From JACZWL01 sp046756445 (GTDB taxonomy: Bacteria > Pseudomonadota > Gammaproteobacteria > Steroidobacterales > Woeseiaceae), in NCBI GenBank assembly GCA_046756445.1, contig JBHHWI010000100.1, positions 1-10,415 of the forward strand: a stretch of DNA of 10,415 nucleotides, written 5' to 3'. The position numbers and the translations under genes were made by a program. Position 1 is the stretch's first letter, and each line of letters starts with the position of its first letter. Shown here in pieces: positions 1 through 6,804 of this stretch. Below the pieces are notes generated by a model. The model worked only from the letters and a program-made list of their open reading frames with translations, did not search any database and was not told the DNA's origin.

Positions 1-187
1 AGAGTTCGGGCAATACGATCAGTCCGGCTTCGATGCCGGTGACATCTGGAGTCTGGGTTACGAGTTCCGGGCCGACCTCAACGAGCGCTGGCAAGCCCGG
101 CTGGGGTTTACCCGGCGCGGCAACGTGTACGACGGCGGCAGGGAGTACTCGAGCTTCGTGCTCGCCGGCTTCAACGGGAGGTTCTGA
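1..187 (+). CDS. pgaA: PgaA-like outer-membrane PNAG export porin, C-terminal end (partial)
   Basis: Only the last 61 codons are present; the reading frame enters at base 2 and stops at TGA 185-187. The residues alternate polar and hydrophobic as in beta-strands (IWSLGYEFRADL, WQARLGFTRRG, YSSFVLAGFNGRF), and the protein ends in Phe, the usual terminal residue of outer-membrane barrels recognised by the BAM machinery. The identity rests mainly on context: it directly precedes pgaB, with the stop TGA sharing one base with the pgaB ATG. PgaA is known as the outer-membrane porin, with a periplasmic TPR region, that exports partly deacetylated PNAG. The TPR region lies outside the window. The ending resembles other PgaA C-termini as I recall them, but another barrel protein cannot be excluded from 61 residues alone. 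Confidence 0.8.
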   Translation, partial: EFGQYDQSGFDAGDIWSLGYEFRADLNERWQARLGFTRRGNVYDGGREYSSFVLAGFNGRF

Positions 188-1920
188 TGCGCTTGCTGCC
201 GATCCTGCTGTTGATCACGCTTCCTGCCCTGGGCGCGGAGCAGCCGTATCGCGTGATCGCGTATCACGACGTGCAGGACGAGGTCGCGGGAGACTTCGAT
301 CCGGACCAGTATGCCGTGTCGACGAGAAATCTGATCGATCACTTCACCTGGCTGCGCGACCACGGCTTTCATCCGGTCGGCGTCGATCAGATCGTTGCCG
401 CACATGAAGGCCGGCGGACTCTGCCGGGCAACGCGGTCCTGCTCACCTTCGATGACGGTCTCGTCAGTGCCTACACCCGGGTCTTCCCGCTGCTGAAGCT
501 GTTCGGTTATCCGGCCGTGGTCAGCATCGTGACGAGCTGGATCGAGACGGAAGGCGCCGTCGAGTACGCCGGCCGCCGGCTCACCAGCAAAGACTTCCTG
601 AACTGGAGCCAGATCCGTGAAATGCAGGAATCCGGCCTGGTCGAGATCGCTTCCCACAGCCACGACCTGCATCGCGGTATTCGCGGCAATCCGCAGGGCA
701 ACCTGCAACCAGCGGCCGTTACACGGGGGTACGACGGCGCGGCATATGAGAGCGATGCCGAATACAGGGGCCGAATCGGCGCCGATCTGGCGCTCTCCGT
801 GGCGACGATTGCCGCTGCAACCGGGGTGCCGCCCCGCGTGATTGCCTGGCCGTACGGGGCGTACAACGATGCCGCGGCGTCGGTCGCCGCTCATCACGGC
901 ATGCACATCGGCCTCAGCCTGGGACCGGGTCCGGTCGTTCGCGGCGAGACGCTCCAGCTCGGTCGCCATCTCGCCATCGCCAACCCGGGTATCCGCGAAC
1001 TCAGCGCGGCGCTGTTGCTCGATCGGCGGCGCCCGCTCGTGCGCATGGTGCAATTGGGCCTCGATTCGGTATTCGATCCGGATCCGCTGCTGACCGGAGC
1101 CCGGCTGGATACCCTGCTCGATCGCATCAAGGCGCTTCAGATCAGCCACGTCTTCCTGAGGGCCGTCGCAGACGATGACGGAGACGGCGACGCCGATGCC
1201 GCCTACTTCCCGACCCGGCATCTGCCGGTCCGCGCCGACCTGTTCAATCATGTCGCCTGGCAGCTCAGGACACGCGCCAACGTCAGGGTCTTCGCATGGC
1301 TGCCCCTGCCGGGCTCGGCTGCATTCGATGCCGGTGCCCGCGAGAGCATCGCCGATCTGTACGAGGACCTGGCGGCGCACGCGCATTTCGATGGCCTGGT
1401 GTTTCGTGACGGTGAAGGCGTGGACGGCTCCGCAGGCTCCGGCGGGCAGGCGCGGGCCACGGTGGAGCTCAGCGCCGAATTGCTGGCCCGGGCGCGTCGG
1501 TTTCATCCGGAGCTCAAGTCAGTCAGGAGTCTAATTGCGAACGCGTCGTCCGGACCGGCCGGGACGGACTACCTTGCACAGGACTTCGACTCGTATCTTG
1601 ACGCCTACGATTACGTGGCCCTGACGGCGACGCCGGCGGCGGACGGAGCGAGAGCAGAGGAGCGCTTTTACGAACGACTGGTCGCCGAGGTGAGCAGACG
1701 GGCATCCGGCCTCGACCGGACAATCTTCGAGCTGCAGGCACGCTGGCCCTCTGAAGGCGAGCCGGACGCGCGACTGCGCGCGACCATGTGGCGGCTTCAA
1801 TCGCAGGGGGTTCGTCACCTCGGCTACTACCCGGAGGATTTCATCGCCGGGCGTCCGGACATTGGAGAGCTTCGTCTCGGTATCTCGCTGGCGGAGGCGC
1901 CTGGAGGATCGGGACTGTGA
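187..1920 (+). CDS. pgaB: PgaB-like poly-beta-1,6-N-acetyl-D-glucosamine N-deacetylase
   Basis: 577 residues. PgaB removes acetyl groups from periplasmic PNAG so that it can be exported through PgaA. Residues 1-17 form a signal peptide ending LGA/EQ. There is no lipobox cysteine, unlike the E. coli lipoprotein. A NodB-type deacetylase domain spans about 20-265: TFDDG with D89/D90, and H157 and H162 in HSHDLH, are the expected catalytic and metal-binding residues, and WPYG lies at 221-224. The C-terminal GHL13-like domain starts near MVQLGLDSVFDPDP (287-300) and keeps AWQLRTR (357-363), LYEDLAAHAHFDG (391-403) and GYYPEDF (546-552). The protein is about 95 residues shorter than E. coli PgaB (about 670), mostly from loops in this second domain. 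The ATG at 187 overlaps the upstream stop and has GGGAGG at 176-181, five bases away. The family call is firm; hydrolase activity of the second domain is doubtful. Confidence 0.95.
   Translation: MRLLPILLLITLPALGAEQPYRVIAYHDVQDEVAGDFDPDQYAVSTRNLIDHFTWLRDHGFHPVGVDQIVAAHEGRRTLPGNAVLLTFDDGLVSAYTRVFPLLKLFGYPAVVSIVTSWIETEGAVEYAGRRLTSKDFLNWSQIREMQESGLVEIASHSHDLHRGIRGNPQGNLQPAAVTRGYDGAAYESDAEYRGRIGADLALSVATIAAATGVPPRVIAWPYGAYNDAAASVAAHHGMHIGLSLGPGPVVRGETLQLGRHLAIANPGIRELSAALLLDRRRPLVRMVQLGLDSVFDPDPLLTGARLDTLLDRIKALQISHVFLRAVADDDGDGDADAAYFPTRHLPVRADLFNHVAWQLRTRANVRVFAWLPLPGSAAFDAGARESIADLYEDLAAHAHFDGLVFRDGEGVDGSAGSGGQARATVELSAELLARARRFHPELKSVRSLIANASSGPAGTDYLAQDFDSYLDAYDYVALTATPAADGARAEERFYERLVAEVSRRASGLDRTIFELQARWPSEGEPDARLRATMWRLQSQGVRHLGYYPEDFIAGRPDIGELRLGISLAEAPGGSGL
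1903..1907 (+). promoter_or_regulatory. Ribosome binding site fixing the GTG start of pgaC
   Basis: GGAGG lies nine bases before GTG 1917, inside the last codons of pgaB. It supports the GTG start, which overlaps the pgaB stop as GTGA, over an in-frame upstream start at 1788 that would add 43 non-conserved residues. Confidence 0.75.
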
Positions 1921-3191
1921 GCTTCGATGCGATCATTGCGGCGCTGCTCGATTTCGCCTTCTACTACCCGCTGTTCATGGCATGCCTGTGGATGACGGGC
2001 GCGGTCTACTATTTCTTCTATCGGGAACACGTCGAGAAGCGGCCGGTGGACGATCCTCCGCTGCTGCCCGACACGCCTGGCGTCACCTTCATCGTCCCGT
2101 GTCACAACGAGGCCAGGAACGTTCGGGAAACGATACTGGCGCTGTTGAACCAGGAGTATCCCGATTTCGAGGTCATTGCGGTCAACGATGCGAGCACCGA
2201 CGACACCGGAGAGATCCTCGAGACCCTGGCCGGAGAATCGCCTCGCCTGCGGGTGATTCATCACGCGACCAACCAGGGCAAGGCCATGGGGCTGCGAGTC
2301 GGCGCCATCGCGTCGAAAAACGAGATCCTCGTGTGCGTGGACGGAGACGCGATACTCCAGCGCCACGCGACGCGGTGGCTGGTCTGGCATTTCGCGCAGG
2401 GACCGCGGGTCGGCGCAGTAACCGGCAACCCGCGGGTCCGCAACAGAACGACCCTTCTCGGAAAAATCCAGGTCGGCGAGTTCTCGTCGATCATCGGCCT
2501 GATCAAACGCGCTCAGCGCATCTACGGGCGGGTATTCACGGTTTCCGGCGTCGTTGCAGCCTTTCGAAGATCGGCCCTGCACGCGGTGGGTTACTGGAAT
2601 CTGGACATGGTCACGGAGGACATCGATATCAGCTGGAGCCTGCAGCTCAATCAGTGGGACGTGCGCTACGAGCCCAACGCGCTTTGCTACATTCTGATGC
2701 CTGAGACCCTGGCAGGTCTCTGGCGCCAGCGGGTGCGTTGGGCACAGGGTGGCGTCGAGGTGCTGAAAAGGCATTTCGGGGAGCTTCTTACCCGGCGCAA
2801 TCGCCGTATGTGGCTGGTCGGCGTCGAGCTCATCGTGAGCGAGTTCTGGGCCTACGTCATGGCATTCATTTTTCTGGTCTGGTCGCTGGGCCTGTTCTTC
2901 GATTTGCCGCCGCCGCTCGAGGTGTCGACGATCCTGCCGGGCTGGACCGGCGTCGTGCTCGGCGCGACATGCCTTCTGCAATTCGGTATCAGCCTGGTCA
3001 TCGACGGCCGTTACGAGGCGCGGCAGCTGGGACAGTACTATTACTGGATGATCTGGTACCCGATGGTTTACTGGGTGATCCACGCGGCGGCCAGCGTGGT
3101 GGCGGTACCGAAGGCCCTTGCCAAACGTGCCGGCACGCGGGCCATCTGGGTCAGCCCGGACAGGGGCGTACGCCCGCAGGCAGGGGATTGA
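1917..3191 (+). CDS. pgaC: PgaC-like poly-beta-1,6-N-acetyl-D-glucosamine synthase (GT2 family)
   Basis: 424 residues, close to E. coli PgaC (441). This inner-membrane processive family-2 glycosyltransferase polymerises GlcNAc from UDP-GlcNAc and works with PgaD. A transmembrane segment at about 12-35 precedes the cytoplasmic GT domain. The GT motifs run in order: FIVPCHNEA (58-66), VNDASTDDT (89-97), VDGDA (141-145, the DxD-type site), TED (233-235, catalytic base) and QRVRW (271-275, the processive-synthase signature). At least three further hydrophobic segments follow, at about 300-328, 333-352 and 365-387. The GTG at 1917 is the start because it overlaps the pgaB stop by four bases and has a good Shine-Dalgarno. 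The gene ends one base before the pgaD start, so the unit looks translationally coupled. In E. coli the PgaC-PgaD pair is activated by cyclic di-GMP; the same control here is an inference. Confidence 0.96.
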   Translation: MSFDAIIAALLDFAFYYPLFMACLWMTGAVYYFFYREHVEKRPVDDPPLLPDTPGVTFIVPCHNEARNVRETILALLNQEYPDFEVIAVNDASTDDTGEILETLAGESPRLRVIHHATNQGKAMGLRVGAIASKNEILVCVDGDAILQRHATRWLVWHFAQGPRVGAVTGNPRVRNRTTLLGKIQVGEFSSIIGLIKRAQRIYGRVFTVSGVVAAFRRSALHAVGYWNLDMVTEDIDISWSLQLNQWDVRYEPNALCYILMPETLAGLWRQRVRWAQGGVEVLKRHFGELLTRRNRRMWLVGVELIVSEFWAYVMAFIFLVWSLGLFFDLPPPLEVSTILPGWTGVVLGATCLLQFGISLVIDGRYEARQLGQYYYWMIWYPMVYWVIHAAASVVAVPKALAKRAGTRAIWVSPDRGVRPQAGD

Positions 3192-3192
3192 C

Positions 3193-3669
3193 ATGTCTGC
3201 GGCCGGTGAAAAGTTCTGTATCGATACGCCGCACCTGCTGTCGCGCCGGCGGCGCCTCAGCGATGCCATCGCCACCGGGATAATGTGGATGCTGTACTCC
3301 TACCTGTGGGTTCCGCTCATCAGTCTGGCGGCGTGGTTACTGGGGTTCGAATTTGCGTACGACGTGATGGTGCGTGCAGGCGGCATCAGCGCCCTGAAAG
3401 ACGTGCTGTGGTGGTACGGGTTCGTGCTCGCCTGCATAGTCATGGTCGTGGCGGCGTGGTCCGCCGTCAATCGATACCGGTTCGCAGCTTATGAGCGGCG
3501 GCAATCGGGTAAGATAGTCACTGATGCCGAGCTTGCCGAGCACTTCTCTCTCGAGCGGGAAGACTTGCAGACAATGCGATCCGCGCGCATTGCGACGGTG
3601 CGTCTCGATGCCGCCGGAACCATTGAGCGGGTCGACGCTTCCGGCAGGGCTGACGAAAGCAGTCAGTGA
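3193..3669 (+). CDS. pgaD: PgaD-like PNAG biosynthesis accessory membrane protein
   Basis: 158 residues, slightly longer than E. coli PgaD (137). Two transmembrane segments at about 28-51 and 72-92 flank a short loop containing GGISALKDVLWWYG. A basic stretch (SRRRR, 17-21) precedes the first, and the C-terminal tail (about 93-158) is charged, presumably cytoplasmic. PgaD is known to bind PgaC and, in E. coli, to take part in cyclic-di-GMP activation of PNAG synthesis. Conservation in this family is low, so the call leans on size, topology and position right after pgaC. ATG 3193 is the start: it follows the pgaC stop by one base and has AGGGG at 3182-3186, six bases upstream. An in-frame upstream start at 3118 would lie inside pgaC. 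The 3' end overlaps by seven bases a small gene on the opposite strand. Confidence 0.88.
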   Translation: MSAAGEKFCIDTPHLLSRRRRLSDAIATGIMWMLYSYLWVPLISLAAWLLGFEFAYDVMVRAGGISALKDVLWWYGFVLACIVMVVAAWSAVNRYRFAAYERRQSGKIVTDAELAEHFSLEREDLQTMRSARIATVRLDAAGTIERVDASGRADESSQ

Positions 3670-3830
3670 GACCGGCGCGGCCAGAAAGAACTGTCGCTGA
3701 GGACAAATGCGGCCAGCAACGACAGGTAGGCAAATTCGTGGTTGATGAGCTCGCCGGACGCGAGCAGGTATCCCAAGGCGAGGATACCGGCCGTCGACGC
3801 GAACCCGACACTTGCAGCTCGGCCCTTCAT
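3663..3830 (-). CDS. Small hypothetical membrane protein, 55 residues
   Basis: I do not recognise this protein. It reads ATG 3830-3828 to TGA 3665-3663. The N-terminus is basic (MKGRAA), followed by a hydrophobic stretch at about 7-25 (including STAGILALGYLL), a short polar turn (SGELINHE, 25-32), a second hydrophobic stretch at about 34-45 (YLSLLAAFVL), and a polar basic end (FWPRRSH). This pattern fits a one- or two-span inner-membrane peptide with cytoplasmic N-terminus. A strong Shine-Dalgarno (AGGGGGA on the minus strand, about six bases before the ATG) supports translation. The gene is convergent with pgaD and shares its last seven bases. Being short and unmatched, it could still be chance, although the other two minus-strand frames here give only arginine- and proline-rich nonsense. 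Confidence 0.5.
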   Translation of the reverse strand: MKGRAASVGFASTAGILALGYLLASGELINHEFAYLSLLAAFVLSDSSFWPRRSH

Positions 3831-3954
3831 CAACTTCCCCCTGCTGGCGTGAGCCGTGACTTACGTTTACTTCACGACCGTACCAACTTTCAGGGGGATC
3901 CGCCAGGATCGACCTTACATAAGCATGCCATGCAGACAACAACCGGGCCAGGCG

Positions 3955-3982
3955 ACAAGCTCTCGAGCCTGGACGAGCTTGT
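3955..3982. repeat. 8-bp perfect inverted repeat with 12-base loop
   Basis: ACAAGCTC at 3955-3962 and GAGCTTGT at 3975-3982 are reverse complements. The hairpin lies 22 bases beyond the stop of the 86-residue minus-strand gene, so it could end that transcript or stabilise its 3' end. No U-run follows on either strand, so a classical intrinsic terminator is not supported. Confidence 0.35.
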
Positions 3983-4003
3983 TATCGTCGTTGCGTAATC
4001 GCG

Positions 4004-4264
4004 CTAATCTGAAGTGTCAATCGATTGCGCGCCGTCGATCAGTCCTGCTATGAATGAATGCGATGGAGTCTCATCGATTTCCATGAAACCGGACTTGTCC
4101 GGATCGATGATACGCGTGATCTCTGTTGCGGGTTCATCGCTTGACTTAACCCAGTTCCAGCCGTCTCCGATTTCCCTGACGCGCAGCAGTTGCCCCGGTC
4201 TGGCGTCGCGCACGGCCCAGTGCTTGCCGAGCGCGTAACCCACCTCGTATGTCGTTTCCGTCAT
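4004..4264 (-). CDS. Hypothetical small soluble protein, 86 residues
   Basis: I do not recognise the family. The protein is acidic, has no signal peptide or membrane segment and no cysteine. It has alternating stretches suggesting a small beta-rich fold (YALGKHWAVRD at 10-20, LLRVREIGDGWNWVK at 26-40) and an acidic C-terminal tail ending SIDTSD. Codon use is typical of the neighbours (mostly G/C at third positions) and the amino-acid composition is natural, unlike the overlapping plus-strand frames, which are rich in Ser, Arg and Pro. ATG 4264-4262 has only a weak ribosome site (GTGAG about eleven bases upstream). It stands alone, separated from apbE upstream by about 210 bases in which I found no gene or clear promoter. 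It is probably a lineage-specific gene. Confidence 0.55.
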   Translation of the reverse strand: MTETTYEVGYALGKHWAVRDARPGQLLRVREIGDGWNWVKSSDEPATEITRIIDPDKSGFMEIDETPSHSFIAGLIDGAQSIDTSD

Positions 4265-4475
4265 CGCTTACAACTCACAGCCGGTTTGTCGAAACTGTTG
4301 CGCATTCATATTGTCAGGAAGCGGCATTCAATAGCATGCAAACCGCAAGAGACGGCGCTACATGAAATCAGGCAACCAATGCCGGCAGACTGACAGAAAT
4401 CCTCACTGCTGTCGTCAGCGTCCGTCACGCCTGAAACCTTGAACTCCGTCACAGCTTATGTAACTAGTCGACGGG

Positions 4476-5453
4476 TCAGCGCACCGTCCAGTACTGAATA
4501 GACTGATCGCCGAGAAAGACTTCGGCCTCGTCTCCCATCAACATGGCCAGCGTCGCGAGCATGCCGGCCTGGGTGCAGGTGTCGGCGGCGACCGTGATGG
4601 AACGCGGCGCGTCAATCACCGGCCATCCGGTCAGCGCGTCCAGGACATGCCCGTAGCGGACCCCGTCTCGAATGACATAACGTCTTGCGTCGCCGCTGGT
4701 CGCCAGTGCGCCGTGATACAGGTTGATGACGCGTTCCGGATCGGGCCTGTCGCCCAATGGCGACTCGATGCCCACACGCCACGGACCGTCATTGTCCGCC
4801 GTGCCGACGACTGCCAGGTCGCCCCCGAAGTTGATCATGCAGCCTGCACGAGTTTGGGTTCCGACCAGCTTCGCGGCACGATCGACCGCATACTCCTTGG
4901 CGACCCCGCCGAAATCGATCTGCATGCCGGCTTGCAGCCGAAGCGTCGGGGGCGTCCAGTCGGCCCTGTGCCAACCGACGTTACGCAGGGCGTCTTCGAC
5001 TTGCACGCGAGTCGGCAGGCGGTCGCTGCCGTCGAAATTCCAGGCCCTTCGTAATACGCCGGATGAAATATCGAATCGACCGTCACTCAATGCGTACAGT
5101 GTCTGCGCAAAGTCCAGCAACCCCGCCGTCTCCAGGTCGACTTGCACCGGCCGTCCGTTGCCCGAATTAATCGCATCGACGATATTACCGGACAAATAGC
5201 GGCTGAACTTGTCTTCGATCCGCCAGGCCTCGGCGGCGACGAGTTGCGCGAGGCAAAGGGCCCGAGCCTCGCTGCCGGTGCGGGTGAGAAACTCGCACGG
5301 GCTCGCCATGGCTCGGAACGTACCGGACCAATAGCCCCGGGCCCGTTGCAGCCGGACGTTTCGGTCGCGGCCCGCCTGCCTGCCGATATCGCCATCTGCC
5401 GAAGCCGGCCGGTTTCCGGCGTTGCTTGCAACCCGAGCAACCGCAGAGGACAT
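4476..5453 (-). CDS. apbE: ApbE-family FAD:protein FMN transferase
   Basis: 325 residues from ATG 5453; a GTG at 5462 would add three. ApbE enzymes use FAD to attach FMN covalently, by a phosphoester bond, to Thr/Ser of a target protein. Seen in order: FRAMASPCEF near residue 46 (start of the catalytic domain), GGVAKEYAVD (182-191), NFGGD (208-212), ATSGDARRY (251-259) and HVLDALTG (269-276), all typical of the family. In the metal-site segment TQAGMLAT, the Asp expected four residues before the conserved Thr301 is Gly297. The first 40 residues are polar and basic with no signal peptide, whereas many ApbE proteins are exported. It is the last gene of the thioredoxin-DUF4266-DUF3570 operon, starting about 11 bases after the DUF3570 stop (TAG 5467-5465). 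The DUF3570 protein carries a matching target motif. The family is certain; the target is inferred. Confidence 0.93.
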   Translation of the reverse strand: MSSAVARVASNAGNRPASADGDIGRQAGRDRNVRLQRARGYWSGTFRAMASPCEFLTRTGSEARALCLAQLVAAEAWRIEDKFSRYLSGNIVDAINSGNGRPVQVDLETAGLLDFAQTLYALSDGRFDISSGVLRRAWNFDGSDRLPTRVQVEDALRNVGWHRADWTPPTLRLQAGMQIDFGGVAKEYAVDRAAKLVGTQTRAGCMINFGGDLAVVGTADNDGPWRVGIESPLGDRPDPERVINLYHGALATSGDARRYVIRDGVRYGHVLDALTGWPVIDAPRSITVAADTCTQAGMLATLAMLMGDEAEVFLGDQSIQYWTVR

Positions 5454-5464
5454 TGCCGCCACCG

Positions 5465-6778
5465 CTAGCGCCCGAAACGGTAACCGAAGTTGAGTATCAC
5501 GGCATCGAGTCCCGGATACAGGTCTCGTTGCAGCTGATTGCCGATCAGCTGGTCGGGCGGCACATTTCCGTTCTGACTGTAATATTCGAGTCGCAAACTG
5601 AAATCGTGCCCGTTTTCAGTTGTCCAGCCGTACCTGACGCCCACTGTGACGGCGTCGAAATCGCCCAGCCGATAATCCGCGGACGCAAAGCCCGGCAGCG
5701 GAGCGCCCGCCGTCAGACTGGCACGGTAAAAGTCGGCTGCGGTCTGCGTGTAGTAACGGATGTGGGGCTCAACATAAGAACTTTCGCCGAGAGGGAAGCG
5801 TAATTTTGCGTTTAGCGTGTGCGAGTCTATCTCCCAGTCATCGGTCATGTAGCGATACGACAGGTCCAGTACCTTGCCGTCCAGAAAGTACTTTCCCTTG
5901 CCGAATATGCTCTGTTTGGTGCGCGAATCCGGCCGGTTCTCGTAGCGAAACTCGTGCGAAGGCCCTTCGGCGCCGGGCGCCGGTATCCGCGGGATCGTAT
6001 CCCCGCTCAGCGGATCGACGAGGCTCAGTATTTTGTATGGATCATTCAGATAACCGCTTGCTTCACTGAACGAATAATTGAGCTGAATCAGAAACTTTTC
6101 GTTTATCACCCTGGTTACGCCGAGCAACAGGTCCACAACATCCTTGCTTTCTGATGCGCGCCTGTTCGAGAGGTCGCCGACATCGAGCATCGGGGTCAGT
6201 CCTATCGGCGTGCCTCCTATGGGATCGACGTCGTCCCGGGCAAATGAGACGCCGATACTGAACGTCGTATTTCGTTTGTCGAAGTCGCGCGACAGACCGA
6301 GGTTCGCCCCCAGATGCGTGTAGTCGAACTCCTTCGAGAAACTGACGCCGACGCTGCCTTGGTAGAGCCGGCCGATCGGTTGCTGCCAGGCAGCGGTCAG
6401 CGCATAGCGGGTATCCAGAAATGTGTCATCCAGAGGATAGTTCCCCGCCGGCACGTCGAACGCCGATTGCCCCGAGGCGCGGGTAAACGTCTGCACGCCA
6501 TCCAGGGGCGTCGCACCGCTCGGCGTCGCGCCGGTCAGTGCGTCGACGGTAAGCCCGACATTCAGGATCCGGTCGTCCGAAAACAGCCGGCGCGCGGAGA
6601 CAGTGGCGCTGATGTCCCGCACCCGATCATCGTTCTCGCCATAATAGAGCAGCGCCGTATTGAATTCCCAAACCGGTTCCTCCTGGGCATGCACGGGCTG
6701 ATTTCCGGCGGTTCCCAGCAAAGTGCAGGTTGCCATAGCCACCGACTGCGCGACGGTGTTGCGTTTTGATTCCTTCAA
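5465..6778 (-). CDS. DUF3570 protein, predicted outer-membrane barrel with ApbE target motif
   Basis: 437 residues. The N-terminus MKESKRN plus a hydrophobic core gives a signal peptide ending VHA/QE at residue 31. The rest alternates hydrophobic and polar residues and is rich in Tyr, Asp, Gly and Asn, as in outer-membrane beta-barrels; the end (VILNFGYRFGR) looks like a final strand. I recognise it as DUF3570, a family of unknown function often found beside ApbE, TlpA-like thioredoxin and DUF4266. At residues 79-85 it reads DALTGAT (bases 6544-6524), followed by PSGAT. This matches the D-x-x-[ST]-G-A-[ST] motif that ApbE modifies in NqrB/NqrC and RnfG, and Thr85 would carry FMN. The start is TTG 6778: AGGAGA lies eight bases upstream, and the next in-frame Met (15) would remove the basic part of the signal peptide. 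It sits 26 bases after the DUF4266 gene. Confidence 0.88.
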   Translation of the reverse strand: MKESKRNTVAQSVAMATCTLLGTAGNQPVHAQEEPVWEFNTALLYYGENDDRVRDISATVSARRLFSDDRILNVGLTVDALTGATPSGATPLDGVQTFTRASGQSAFDVPAGNYPLDDTFLDTRYALTAAWQQPIGRLYQGSVGVSFSKEFDYTHLGANLGLSRDFDKRNTTFSIGVSFARDDVDPIGGTPIGLTPMLDVGDLSNRRASESKDVVDLLLGVTRVINEKFLIQLNYSFSEASGYLNDPYKILSLVDPLSGDTIPRIPAPGAEGPSHEFRYENRPDSRTKQSIFGKGKYFLDGKVLDLSYRYMTDDWEIDSHTLNAKLRFPLGESSYVEPHIRYYTQTAADFYRASLTAGAPLPGFASADYRLGDFDAVTVGVRYGWTTENGHDFSLRLEYYSQNGNVPPDQLIGNQLQRDLYPGLDAVILNFGYRFGR

Positions 6779-6786
6779 TTGCCGAA

Positions 6787-6792
6787 TCTCCT
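6787..6792 (-). promoter_or_regulatory. Ribosome binding site deciding the TTG start of the DUF3570 gene
   Basis: AGGAGA on the minus strand ends eight bases before TTG 6778. It lies in the 26-base gap after the DUF4266 stop and is the reason for preferring a TTG start. Confidence 0.7.
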
Positions 6793-6804
6793 GTGCCTTT
6801 CAGG

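Noticed and set aside
58..1506. 482-codon open frame antisense to pgaA/pgaB
   Set aside because: It is a mirror of pgaB codon bias in GC-rich DNA; the product is Arg/Gln/Asp-rich without any recognisable domain, while pgaB has clear conserved motifs.
1788..1916. N-terminal extension of PgaC from an in-frame upstream start
   Set aside because: It overlaps pgaB by over 130 bases, is not typical of PgaC, and GTG 1917 has a better ribosome site and a stop-start overlap.
1827..3275. 482-codon open frame antisense to pgaC
   Set aside because: Same artefact; it opposes the strongly conserved glycosyltransferase motifs of pgaC and has no plausible fold or ribosome site.
3854..3875. Imperfect palindrome CGTGA...TCACG upstream of the 55-residue gene as an operator
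   Set aside because: Only five outer pairs match cleanly and the centre is not symmetric.
3955..3982. Hairpin as intrinsic terminator for pgaABCD or the 86-residue gene
   Set aside because: No U-run follows on either strand; kept only as a low-confidence inverted repeat.
4014..4393. Plus-strand open frames of 67-74 codons over the 86-residue minus gene
   Set aside because: Ser/Arg/Pro-rich products with no ribosome site; the minus-strand frame has better composition and codon use.
4383..4416. Weak stem (GACAG/CTGTC, or CTGAC/GTCAG) as terminator of the apbE operon
   Set aside because: Only five base pairs with alternatives and no U-run; not distinguishable from chance.
6511..6525. Second TPSGAT copy in DUF3570 as an additional flavinylation site
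   Set aside because: It lacks the Asp three residues before the Ser, so Thr85 in DALTGAT is the better candidate.
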